This document shows, in pieces, positions 34,804 to 46,405 of a DNA stretch of 64,000 bases. Within the stretch, counting starts at the first letter, position 1, and the number at the start of each line of letters is the position of its first letter. The DNA comes from Bidens hawaiensis (lineage: Eukaryota > Streptophyta > Magnoliopsida > Asterales > Asteraceae), in NCBI GenBank assembly GCA_021521415.1, contig JAIQDT010001109.1:372001-436000 (forward strand), written 5' to 3'. The notes beneath the pieces were generated by a model, which ran no database searches, was not told the origin of the DNA, and was given only the letters and a program-made list of their open reading frames with translations. The position numbers were made by a program, and so were the translations under genes.

Positions 34804-36277
34804 TTATCTGTCTTTTATTTTAATTTTGGTTTAATATTTTATCTTGTTTTTAGGTTTTAGGGGGTGATAATTAGAAAATACAAAAATATTTTTTTTTGTT
34901 TGTATAGATAAAACCCAAAAACAATAGAAAATTTTGAAAAATCAAAAATATTGTTATATATCCTGTTTTTATTTTAAAAAACCAAAAACATTTTAAAATT
35001 TAAATTTGAAAAACAAAAAAAAATTGTGCTTTCAGTTTGTACAGAAAATTTTGAAAAAGGCAAAAAGAATGTGAATTTCCTGTTTATAAAAAAAAATCCG
35101 AAGAGACAAAAAGATTGTGTTTTTAGTATGTAAAGAGAAAAACCAAAAAGATTTTTTCTTACGTTTGCTGAAAATTATGTCATTTACTTCTATTTGGAAG
35201 ACAGATACTTGTATATGTTTGGCCCTGATAATTTCTTGTAAATCTTCGGGATAGTCATTTACCTGATAATAGAAAGTATTTGGGGTGTTCGTTAAGCTTT
35301 CTATTTTTTTAGCTGAAAATTATGTCAGTAATTTAAGTTTGTGAAGCATGCTTGCATGTATTGGTCCTGTTATCTACTTGTAGATGGACAGGATAACCAT
35401 TAATTTATGAACTTAAATTAACTTGGGCGATTAACTTTTGTTGTTGCTCCTCAAAATTTCTAGTTTTTGAAACAAAAAGAGAAAATGATAGTACATTGAC
35501 TATTTGACCCCAAATCCAGAAGAAATAAGCTTAAAAGACTGGGTGCTTAATCATTGGTGCATTGATAGGTCTTAAACAAGTTGTTAGAGTAAAGTAAGTG
35601 ATATCAACCTAAAGAAAAGCCAAATTGAAAGAGGTGTTAGTCTATAGCAAAAGTCTCGGTGAGGATGACAGAAATGTAATAACCGGTCATACTCAAGCCC
35701 TATAGTTGTTGATCTCCCAAAAATATAATAAAGCAAATAACAAGCATTAGGATTCTGGACACTGTGAGTCTCTATGCGGCTTAGTCATCTGGGTATTCAT
35801 ATGCATGAATATTTCACTCGCTTTTAGAGCAAACCCAAAGTCATTAAACTTGATCACTGTTGTACTTCGTACAATCCAAATTACTGACTTGATCAAAATC
35901 AGTTGTTAGTCATACAATTGTTCCTCCCTTGCGTGCGTCTTAATACAAATAAGAAATAGACCCCAGGGGATATAATGTATGTAAGCCGACAGATGGACTC
36001 GTGCATACTCACTCACCGTAAAGGAAACTTGATGCATTGCTCAAAAATTATAAATTTCTCAATTGACATTCAAAATTTTGATCATCAATATAATGGTTTA
36101 AGTCAAGTTGGGGTGATTTGGCAAAAATCAAATTAAGCTTTAACCAAGATTAGGGACTGATAGTTTCTGATATTCTGTGCGATAATTGAAACTTAAATTC
36201 ATATCATAAAAAGCTTGAAGGTTTGATATAAGATTTAAGTGGACAACAATATCAATGACCGGCTTAACGCCTGTCAC
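34804..36277 (+). other. Non-coding spacer of element D, before insertion F
   Basis: No gene is seen. 34860-35160 is A/T-rich with repeated aaacaaaaagatt and ttttgaaaa words; similar words occur at 41770-41900 on the other side of F, supporting a single original spacer. The spacer would normally lead to ORF3. Confidence 0.7.
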
Positions 36278-37523
36278 TGTCACACCTCAACCTACGGCGG
36301 AAATGCCGGGGCGTGAACTGATTGTCACAGCTCTCAAGGTTACTATCATGCACAATATAAGTTTCAATATCCTAATTAATAATTTCAAATAAAACAAATA
36401 TTCATGTACAACAAATTTATAAATAAACAATACATTAAACAATCAAAATTAAGTTCTTTTATCTTTTCTCTAACATGCATCCTAAGTTGCTTCAAACAAT
36501 CTTGATAATCACTTCACACGATAACCTGCATATGCGTTGAAAATAAAGTAGTTTTGTCAACACAAGGTTGAGTGAGCAACACACCAGTTTAAGTGTGCAT
36601 ATAGTATAGTATAAAAATAAGTATTTGCAACAAGTCTCATGAGAATAACCAAACAACCAAATGAGTAAGTATAACTGAGATGTCGAGAAGCACAAGGCTA
36701 TAACGACTGGCGTATGATCATACTAGACTAAGATTATGTTGGACCTCTCCGAATGCGAAAGCATACAAAGCAAATAAGCACATAAACAAGTAAGGTATAA
36801 GTTGTTAACACATAAGACAAAGTTGCAGTTTTAAGTATAAGTATATAATGAAAAATATATTTACGCATATGTCCCCAAAACATTGAAAGCGGTAAAATAG
36901 GGGAATGTTTTGCTCACCTTAGCAATAAGCTAGAGACAAACGAATGTGATAAGAACGGTAGTAAACAAGAGTTACGCTCTTTGGAAGTTATGACGAGAAA
37001 GCCTAAGTAACAATAGTTGAGGAATATATATTAAATAATGAACTTAAAACTAGAAGGAGATTCGTGAATTAATAAATTTATTATTAATTTTATTATCCAA
37101 GTTTTATACTATGATTTAATTATATAAAATACTTAAACAATTATTTTTAAACTTTAAATAAAAAGATTTGTTTTTAATGTTTAAAAATACATATACATTC
37201 AGTGTGTTTATATTTTGCTAAAATAATAGTTAATAATTGATAATAATTATATATGACATTTTTATAAAATATTTATACTATACTTTTAATACGTTACACG
37301 ACAAGATTGTATTAGAGGTATATCTTAGATTAAGACTCGTATGAAATCATAAAACCTTTATCAAATTTTAATAATCTAATATATATACATATATCAATAG
37401 TTTTTATCCAAGATTCGGAAAACTAGTTAAAATATGAATTAATTCTAATATTTACAATATTATTATTATGATTTAGGGAATTAAATAATGTATATATAAT
37501 AAATCAAAAAAAAAACAAACAAA

Positions 37524-37610
37524 ACGCTGCTGGAGGGACTCGAACCCGTGCCCTCCAGCCAAGAAGTTCAATATCACACACACCAGCCATACGAGCTGGT
37601 GTGTTAGTTT
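37524..37610 (-). other. tRNA-like segment with perfect B box
   Basis: On the minus strand 37536-37546 reads ggttcgagtcc, a perfect pol III B box, inside a hairpin with 8-bp arms ctggaggg/ccctccag (37530-37537 and 37551-37558). Some 45-60 nt upstream on the same strand, agctcgtatggctgg resembles an A box or tRNA D-arm. A T-rich run follows. It could be a SINE head or tRNA-derived remnant within F. No full cloverleaf or anticodon arm is convincing. Confidence 0.45.
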
Positions 37611-37647
37611 GTTAAAAGGTGAATCAGATTCAATATAACTAGCAGAA

Positions 37648-38178
37648 TGTTGGAACTTATGTTTTAGACCGATGCATCGGATTTACGTGTGGGTGAAAAA
37701 TATAATATTTGGTCTCAACCAAGGGTCGATGGCTTGAAGACCAAGTCATGCTAGACTAGTATAAATAGATATTTTTATTCATTTGTCTAGTATGAGTGAC
37801 TGTATTGTGTATGTGTGAGATTTAGGGTTTTATCCCTTTGAGAGAGTCTCCGCCTCCAGGATGAGCTCTCCTGGTGGCGGCTGATATTTCTTAATCGATT
37901 GTATGTATGAATGTATGTATGAGTGTTTCATCTTAATGAGAATCATTCGGCTAATATTTCATACTACCATTTCTATCTTTTGTGTTTTGATTACAATTGA
38001 TCATCCTACTTTATTGTTGATTGTTAATCAAATCAGGCTCTCTCCCAATACACCTCATCTGTCCAAACATCTTTCAAGAGTGAATCTGAGTTAGATTCGA
38101 TCCTAACCCTAGACCCGAGCTCCACACCGTTGTTTAATAACGATTATTCACGCTTCCGCACCGGGCTCGGTTCTATCA
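37648..38178 (+). repeat. 5' LTR of element E (531 bp)
   Basis: TG to CA boundaries. TATA-like gtataaatagat lies near 37760. It contains a ctcctggtggcgg/ccgcctccagga inverted repeat around 37847-37880 that could form a stem in the transcript. Confidence 0.95.
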
Positions 38179-38179
38179 A

Positions 38180-38194
38180 TTGGTATCAGAGCGG
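38180..38194 (+). promoter_or_regulatory. Primer-binding site of element E
   Basis: ttggtatcagagcgg follows the LTR by 1 nt; tggtatcagagc is an exact match to the initiator-Met complement. Confidence 0.92.
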
Positions 38195-38859
38195 GTTTAC
38201 CGAATCGTTCAGACTAAACGCTGAACAGATTCATTTCGCTCTTAAATCCACCATGGACGTTAAACGATGAAGTTCGTTGAAATTATTTTTGGGGGTTTTT
38301 GAAATTATTTGATGTTTCGGAGAAAGTTTTATTAATTGATGTTTGGGTTGATGATTAGTTCGGAGATCCAACATCAATTTCATGTTTATTTGGTCAGAAT
38401 GGTCCAGATCTGATGTAACAGTGTTATTTGGCTCGTTTTGAGGCAACACTGTTCATCTGATTATTTCTAGATCTGAAAAGGTTGATTATGATATGAAGAT
38501 AGGTTTCTTTTATTTCGAGATGACTTGAATGATGCTACAATGATTTATTTCAGATGCCGAAACTTGTTTTTGGATTTGAAAAATTAGGGTTTTGTGTGCT
38601 CGTGCTGCACAAACAGTAGATGTTTGTTGAAAAATATTGCCGATGGTACAAACTGATAAGGAGGATGTACAAGTCAAGAATGAACAGGTACTAAAGGTAA
38701 TTTCATCATTGTTTGTTGCAGCAGATGCAAAGTGAATATTCGAGCATGTTCTGCAAGGGAAAATCAGTGACTGATGACGCAAAAATGAAGTTTTGACGTC
38801 TCAAGCACACTATGAATAAATAAGATTGGACTCGAGTATGGAAAATGACTAAGTGTTGC

Positions 38860-39690
38860 TTCGAGCACATGAGGTGTTTTGCCCAATCACATCTTTGTTT
38901 GGCAAATGCACAGGTTATTTCGAGCACATCTTATATCGAGCACATCAAATTCGAGCACACTTTGTGAAACCCAGAGCATGTCCTTTGTCTTCTCAAGAAA
39001 ACTATCTTCTTTAAGTCTCGAGCACACTTTGTTATTTATCCGAGCAGACTCTTTTTTTCGAGCATACTTTGTTTTGTCTTGAACAATTATGCTTGTGAAG
39101 AGAAAACTCAAGTTTGTGTCGAGCACACCCTTGCTCCCGAGCATACTTTTGCTTCCGAGCATGTTTGGTAGAAAATGAAAAAGCACTAAGTAATTCGAGC
39201 ACACTTTTGTTTCCGAGCACTAAGTAATCCGAGCACACTTTTGCTTCCGGGCACACTTTGTGCTAGTTGAAAACTGAAAAAATCACAAGTGTTTTGCAGC
39301 CCGGGTACACTTTGTGCTTGGAAAGTGCTTTCGAGTACACTTTGTGCTAGTGGAAAAATTGAAAAATCACAAGTGTTTTGCTTTTCGGGTACACTTTGTG
39401 CTAGGAAAGTGCTTCCGAGTACACTTTGTGCTAGTGGAAAAATTGAAAAATCACAAGTGTTTTGCTTTTCAGGTACACTTTGTGTTAGGAAAGTGCTTCC
39501 GGGTACACTTTGTGCTAGTTGAAAATTGAAAAATCACAAGTGTTTTGCTTCCGGCTACACTTTGTGCTAGGAAGGTTCTTCCGAGTACACTTTGTGCTAG
39601 GAAAGTTCTTCCGAGTACGCTTTGTGCTAGGAAAGTTTTCCCAAGCACACTTTGTGCTAGAAAAGTGATCCCAAGCACATTGTGTGCTAG
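38860..39690 (+). repeat. Two-level tandem repeat inside element E
   Basis: The word tccgagcacacttt and variants recur throughout 38860-39260. From 39303 a unit of about 84 bp repeats at 39387, 39471 and 39553 (copy near 82 bp). Each unit consists of two ~30-bp tacactttgtgctaggaaagtg-type blocks, one ending in a gaaaaatcacaagtgttttgc stretch. 39553-39690 continues with the ~30-bp block alone. Confidence 0.9.
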
Positions 39691-40352
39691 GAAACAAAGT
39701 TTGTAAAACATTTCAAAGTTTTGAAGAAACTTTTGAGATTTTTGGTGCCGTTGACCGTTTGACCAAGATGTTCTCTACGGAAGATATATACCAGGGGTAT
39801 TTTGGTAATTTTTTTCCAATCATCAACAAGCTTATGGAATTCAAACCTCATCAATTTTCACGACTTCATCAAAAGCTTTACAAGAACAAGTGTTGACCAA
39901 GCTTAAGGATTTAATCACTTTTAGTGTCAACCAACTTTTGAATATGTTTATCTGAGATTTTTACAATATTGATGAGGATGATCAAGATTGTTTCACCAAC
40001 ACTTGATTTGAAGACACAATTATTAAAGACAATTGCAATGAATTTGGGGGAGTAAAAATCCATGAATTTCATTGCAAATGGTTAGCTTCAAATCAAGTAA
40101 AAGACTCAAGTTAATAATTGAAGATTATTTGATGATCACAATGAGTTTATTTCTTTTTGTGATGACCTTGTTACTTGAAGTTGATCTTTGAAGTTCAAAG
40201 CCTCGTTCATATGCCCATACAAATATATCCAGAAGTGGTATAAGAGTGATGATTCGAAATGAACAATGGGAGAAGCTTAACGTGAGGGGGAGAATTTCAA
40301 CGAAAGACAACGAGTTATGAGGTGATCATGGAAGAAATTTGATGGCATCGGT

Positions 40353-40365
40353 CTAAGGGGGAGAT
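40353..40365 (+). promoter_or_regulatory. Polypurine tract of element E
   Basis: ctaagggggagat directly precedes the 3' LTR. Confidence 0.88.
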
Positions 40366-40897
40366 TGTTGGAACTTATGTTTTAGACCAACGCATCGGAT
40401 TTACATGTGGGTGAAAAATATAATATTTGGTCTCAACCAAGGGTCGATGGCTTGAAGACCAAGTCATGCTAGACTAGTATAAATAGATATTTTTATTCAT
40501 TTGTCTAGTATGAGTGACTGTATTGTGTATGTGTGAGATTTAGGGTTTTATCCCTTTGAGAGAGTCTCCGCCTCCAGGATGAGCTCTCCTGGTGGCGGCT
40601 GATATTTCTTAATCGATTGTATGTATGAATGTATGTATGAGTGTTTCATCTTAATGAGAATCATTCGGCTAATATTTCATACTACCATTTCTATCTTTTG
40701 TGTTTTGATTACAATTGATCATCCTACTTTATTGTTGATTGTTAATCAAATCAGGCTCTCTCCCAATACACCTCATCTGTCCAAACATCTTTCAAGAGTG
40801 AATCTGAGTTAGATTCGATCCTAACCCTAGACCCGAGCTCCACACCGTTGTTTAATAACGATTGTTCACGCTTCCGCACCGGGGCTCGGTTCTATCA
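40366..40897 (+). repeat. 3' LTR of element E (532 bp)
   Basis: Near-identical to 37648-38178, followed by the TSD cagaa. Confidence 0.95.
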
Positions 40898-41697
40898 CAG
40901 AACAGAAAACCCAATTCATACTACAAACCCTAGAACATCAAATTGATCAAATCGTTAATAGATTGTTCAATTAATGTTAGGGGTTTTACAGATTAATGAA
41001 CGACAACCATAATAGTGTGTTTAATTACCTTAGTTGATGCTTAATGATGGCCGATTGTTAAGAACAGAAGCCGGCTACCACGTGACGAAGAACAGGTAAC
41101 AAATGGCGACGAAAATCAAATTAGGTATAGGGTTAATGGTAGCGAAGGGTTGGTGATGGTGACTGCAAGATCAATTGAGTTAATAAGATCGTTTATATGC
41201 ATAATGAATTTGATTAAGGGTCGGCTAGAAGATAATAGGAAAACGAATCCAATTGATTTTGTTTCTTAATTCAACTCGTCGGTGGACTAAAGATGGAATG
41301 TGTAAAACAAGTCTTGATTCAATTTCTATAACAATTTCGAGAATAATGTCCAAACTAAACCAATTGAAAATCGGGTTTAAAAAAAAATGAAATTGGGTTG
41401 GAGTTTGGGTCGGGTAACGGGTCTGGATCCAAGTGAGGTGGGTTAAGATAATAGTATTATATATAGTTTGCACAAAAGCCCTTAGAGTTTGAGAGTGGAG
41501 GCCATTTGGGTAAAAATTATTTGTTTGGGTTAAACTTGCCAAGGATTCAAAGTTATAAATGCATATTATATAATTAATTAAATAATAATATAAAAATAGT
41601 TAATTTACTTGATAACGCAGTAAAATCTCCCGACATTGAAATGGATCGGATTTTAACAAAGACGTACTCTTCAGAAAGTCTTAGTTGTTACAGTCAC

Positions 41698-43308
41698 AAT
41701 ATCGTTGAAACATAAAACTGTGATGGAAGGGCATTTTGGTCAATATGATTCTCTGCTCAAACTCGACAAAAACACAAAAGTATGTACTGCTTTTGAAAAA
41801 TCATCGAAAAACACAAAAAGATTGTTTATTTTCTATTTCAGATATTTCTGGAAATACATTCTTTAATTTTTATAAAATACCAAAAATATTTTATATTTCA
41901 TTTTACATATTATTTAAGTTGTAATTTAAATTATTTTTTTAAATGAACGTAAAACGTTTTATGTTATTTGATTATCGAGATAAATGACCTCGGTGACTCG
42001 TGTAAGTTAATTGGATAAAAATATTTATTTTTTTATTATTTTCATTTAATTCTTTCTTTTATTTATTTACTTAATTATTTAAGTTAAAATTAAATAAACT
42101 ATGATTCGGTATATATGGAAAACGAATTCGATTCTGTAACGAAACAAGTCTAGTTCGTTATGCATACTTAACGAATCAAGCACGAATCAAGTCTAATTCG
42201 TCATATCACGTGTTCAGTATGGATAAAAAATAAGCCGATTCGTTATTTCAATACTCACACGAATTAGGCTAATTCGTACATTGGGAAGCGTGTAAGGACT
42301 GGGTATAAAGGACAGGTGTGAAACGAACCGTCCTTCACTATTCATTCATCTTCCTTATACCTAAAGACACCCTATTCAAAATTTTTCTGATTTTCTCGAC
42401 CTTCAAAATTCGAATTTTTGAGTTTACCAGTGTATTGCTAAGGTATAAATTATCACTTCTTTGTGATTTTCGTCAATAATGTTACTGTGTTGATAGGCTA
42501 ATTAAGCAATTTTGATATAAGGGTTTTACGAGTTTTAAAACTCTGCTTAATCTATGTCATACTGTGTTAATTTAGTTTATGTTGATATCATTGTGATCAG
42601 AATGTGATTCCGAGACCCTTGGTGGACTTTAATCAGTGTTTGATTATTGTTTCGGGTGTTTATGCTCTATTAAAACCTCTATTACCCTAACTTATTTCAT
42701 GTTGATTAAACTCCAAATCAACACCATTTGATTCGTCTTGTGTTTCCGAGAATGTTACGAATGTTGATTCGGTTATTCAATGATTATTATGGGATAATCG
42801 AACCTGGATTCAGCATGTTGACTTTCAGTGTTCATATTTAATTTTGACTTTGACCAGAAGAGTCAAAGATTAAGCCAATTTTGTGGCCATTCGTTATACT
42901 TAGCGAATTGGAACTCTTCGTATCCAATTTGACACGAACTAGATTAGCGAATAAGGTATTTTAATGAATCAGATTAAGAGTCGTCAATTTGACACGAACT
43001 ACAAGTTAATTCGCTAAGTCTCGTTCGTTAAAATTATTTACTTGATAGCGATTCAGTCAATTCGTTACATTTCTGTAACGAATCAGATTGTATTTGATAA
43101 CGAATGACATCTTACAATTAATTATTAAATTAATTTTACCAAATATTGTAATTATTAAATTATTCCAACTGTCTAAACGCGTCGATATATCGATTACACA
43201 TGACATATAAAATTAAATACACCATCTATTGATATATATATATATATAAGTGCTAAATGTATATTACATCTTCACATTACTTATACTCGTTTATATTTAC
43301 TCAGTTTA
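41698..43308 (+). other. Non-coding spacer of element D, after insertion F, with ATTCGTTA motifs
   Basis: No gene is seen. 42110-42300 and 42880-43110 carry many attcgtta/agttcgtta/aacgaatcag words like those in the leader and the LTR hairpins. A short TA tract lies at 43228-43248. The stretch gctaaatgtatattac...tcagtttaATGGCTGATC just before ORF3 is collinear with 20901-20970 in element C, which fixes where the two elements rejoin. Confidence 0.75.
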
Positions 43309-46300
43309 ATGGCTGATCAAATGGATAAAGATCCACCCGTTGCTCCTCAAGAACAGGAACAACCCCAAGATCAAGAACAACCTCAGGAATAAGAAGAAGT
43401 CCAATTGCTATCATTTGACAAGAAGCACAACATCTGTGCTTATGTTGATTCAGACGTTGCTGATGAAGCTCAGTTTGGGGCTATGTTAGCAGTTCTACGT
43501 CGTTCGGTGATGCATTATGCAATAACTGCCAGACCTATGGTTTATCTGAGTATTATTTGGTAGTTCTGGAATACTGCTGAGTTCGTTGACACCGAGAATC
43601 ACATTCGAGCAACAATCAATCAAACTCCCATTACAGTGGATGTGGATGTGATTAGGAGGGTGCTTCGGTTTGGGGACAATGATAATAACCCAAGTGAGTT
43701 TGATAAGAGGTTAATCAACGGTTTATTTACACGTGTACGGTATGGTAGAGATGTCGAAGAGTCCATGCTTAACAAGAATGGCCTGTGCCCACCTTACAAG
43801 TATCTTTTAAACGTACTGATTCATTGCATGGGTGGTCGTAAAGGTGGATTTGATGAATGCCGTATAAGTTTGCAATCGGCATTTGTGGCTCTTATTCTCA
43901 ATAAACCATTCAACTACTCAGAAATGGTTTTCAATCATCTGAAAAAACAAGTTCAGCAAACGGCTCAGAAAAAAAAGTTCTTGATATATCCCCGATTCCT
44001 ACAGTTGATAATTCAAGACCTTAACCCGAACTTGGTGATTGATCGAACATTAGTGGAAGATGTCCTTGATCTAGAACACATGAAAGCTGACACGGTACGT
44101 AGAATGACGATCTATCGTAAGGAGAGGCCACGAGATAAACAGATGATTGGTCATATCATTAACCCTAATTATGTATGTCCTACCAATGAATGCTGGATCC
44201 ACGATGACTCGGATTCCGAGCGTGAGGGAGGAGAAGGTGGGAACGATGATGATGGTAATGATGATGGATATGGTGGTAGTGGTGGTGCTGGTGATGCAGC
44301 TCTTCAAGAGCAACAAGCTGCAGTTGATGTCGCGTTAGCTGCTACAATTGCAGCTCAATGTGAAAGAAAAAGAAAAGGGAAAGCACCAGCTTCTGAAGCT
44401 CCAGCCAAAAGACGTGTCTCTGCTGGAGCTGGTGTAATTATTGGTGTTCCACCGCCTCGTCAAACCATGTCTCAACGCCCGGTAGTGCCGCCTACTACTA
44501 GCACTCCGGCGCTCACATTGACAACAACGATGGTCCCTCATAAGCGGCTTGGTATGATTCCACAGATGGCATTAGCTGAAATACCAATGCCTTCTGCTAC
44601 AACTTCAACTGTTCCTCCAACACCGTCCATGAGGCCTCCTCTACCTAGTGATGTCTCATTTATGAGAATTACAATGCCTCAAGGACCAATCCAGCCTATT
44701 CATCCATCTTTGTATGCTCTGCCATGTTGTTGAATCTTCTTCATTTGTATGAAAATCAGGCCGTTAGACAGACATGTTGTTGAATCTTCTTCATTTGTAT
44801 GAAAATCAGATGTCTGCTGACCATTTGAATCAGGAACGTCTTATGGAGAATCAAAAGAGACTAATGGGATATGTCTCTTTCTGCCAGAAAGAAACGAAAG
44901 CCCTACGTGAGATTTTTACGTCTTAGGGGGTGAAATTAAAAGAGCAGGAGGAACTTATTCTACAATTAACTTGTAAAGATGATGCACTGAAAAAGACTCA
45001 AGAATGATGATGAAGATCCTGATGAGTCTGGCGCTGATGGTGAGACGAAACAAGCTCACGACTCATCTACAGGTGTAGGTACGAATGGTGGTGATGACTC
45101 TGGTAAGCAGGTTGTTGTGTATCATGATTCAACTGCCGTTAAACCGATTGAAATGATTGAAGCCAATACCGTCATATTTGTGGATGGATCGGGATGGTTG
45201 GGAGTGTGGTAAACAGGGATGAGATTGAGGCGGGTGAGTTCATTGAAAGGTCTCTAACACGAGAGCTGATTTCCGTACTGCTAGGGTTGAATGATGAACA
45301 GTTAACCGTGTTAGAGACAGAGCCTGATGTTGAGGTGGTGAATGAGGTAGGCATAATAAATGATCCGTCTATTCAAATGAACACGGATTTTATTTATGAC
45401 GACGAGGAAGTTGAGGTAGAAGACGTCACTGCTGAGGAGTATCCTGACTTGTTTCAACACACAAATGTTGATCAAGATGCTCCAGTATTCGATGAGCAAA
45501 CTTTTAAAGCCACTGAGGATGATTTAGAAAAGGCATCTAAGGGTAAACAGGCAGCTGATGCAGTATTTAATTCACTTGAAGTCATAACCGATGCTGATAT
45601 TGCTAAGTGGTTAAGCTATAAGAAGGTGAGTAAGATTATCAAGGCGTATTGGTATGTCGATCAAGAACGGAAAGATGAAACGGCGGCTTGGGTCAAAGCA
45701 AACCAAGTGACTTCTTTCAAGACAGTATCAAAGGTTCATGGTGATATCGTCTCTTGGCAATATGATTCGGATCTTAAGGTATGTATCGTTAAATGGGAGA
45801 AGGGAATCCAATACTACGAGAAGATAATGGACATTCTTAACCTACCGCGTTGGGATGTTCGTACCCTCACGTGTCGCCGTTTATCAATCGTGGTGGCGAC
45901 CGGAGAGCTGAGTGGTTTCATCAACACTTGCTGTTTGAAGTCAATCATGGTTTCATGTTTTTCAAGCCCAGGTCCCTACACGTAAACGTATTGATGAAAT
46001 TGATCCAAGGACGGGTTGGAGGAAGCTTGTTCTTAAGGTAAAGCCGCCGAAGACGATGAAACGTGTGCCGGTGAAGACGATGCACCAACATATGCATCTA
46101 TCGTTTGACCGCTGGTACAACGACAATCGTACTGGCGAGGCCGTCATTATGTTGGGTAAAGGTCTGAAGACTGAGCTTATTAAGGTTATCGACCCGATGT
46201 GGTTAGTTAATTTAACTGAGACCGACAATGACGTGCTGCACAAAAACAAGATTATGATTGAGCGCGATGAAGACTATGATCTGGCTATGCAATTCCAACG

Positions 46301-46345
46301 CGTTGTGCGTGTTTGTTATGAGAATGGGATCATAGCTGCAGAGAC
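43309..46345 (+). pseudogene. Element D ORF3 (broken)
   Basis: The ATG at 43309 starts MADQMDKDPP, homologous along its length to the element C copy. TAA at 43390 and TAG at 43561 break the first part. 43636-44733 is open and keeps the segment GGRKGGFDECRISLQSAF that C has lost. A 37-bp duplication (atgttgttgaatcttcttc... at about 44722 and 44773) breaks the frame before the coiled coil. 45194-45985 and 46056-46478 carry the C-terminal part, including DPMWLVNLTETDNDVLHKN. This last frame is not closed before the PPT and runs into the 3' LTR (stop at 46476). Two independently damaged copies keeping the same domain order show that the ancestor had a real protein; no enzyme motif is evident. Confidence 0.82.
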
Positions 46346-46388
46346 TGGCAGTCCAAGCATTTTAAGTGAAGATCAGAGACAAAGAGCT

Positions 46389-46405
46389 CAAGACGAGGGG
46401 GTGTC
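46389..46405 (+). promoter_or_regulatory. Polypurine tract of element D
   Basis: caagacgagggggtgtc, identical to the one in element C. Confidence 0.85.

Larger units (their letters stand above)
38179..40365 (+). other. Interior of element E, no coding capacity
   Basis: No capsid, protease, integrase or RT motif is seen. Short open frames near 38880-39530 in several phases are produced by the tandem repeats. The 39700-40350 part is unique sequence without a gene. Confidence 0.8.
37648..40897 (+). mobile_element. Element E: young non-coding LTR retrotransposon (3.25 kb)
   Basis: LTRs start tgttggaactta and end cggttctatca. The target duplication cagaa is perfect at 37643-37647 and 40898-40902. 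PBS and PPT are good. The interior of about 2.2 kb has no gag or pol. It is a TRIM/LARD-type non-autonomous element. By eye the LTRs differ by four substitutions and one 1-base indel in about 531 bp, so it is recent. Confidence 0.95.
36278..41692 (-). mobile_element. Element F: probable solo LTR (Gypsy-type, ~2.16 kb net), split by element E
   Basis: The plus-strand ends are tgtcacacctc and ttgttaca, so on the minus strand it begins tgtaacaactaag and ends gaggtgtgaca. The target duplication gtcac is perfect at 36273-36277 and 41693-41697. The net length without E is about 2160 bp. It holds no gag or pol trace, PBS or PPT, and no internal repeat of its ends, which is what a solo LTR left by LTR-LTR recombination would show. 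Assignment to Gypsy rests on the long size and the terminal sequence style. Confidence 0.75.

Noticed and set aside
38879..39711. Several repeat-containing open frames on both strands in element E (for example CSPGTLCAWK-type repeats)
   Set aside because: They arise because the 84-bp tandem unit is a multiple of three; frames exist on both strands and none has a consistent start or homology.
37903..40812. Identical 63-codon frames at 37903-38094 and 40621-40812
   Set aside because: They are the two LTR copies of element E, so identity reflects LTR identity and not a conserved gene.
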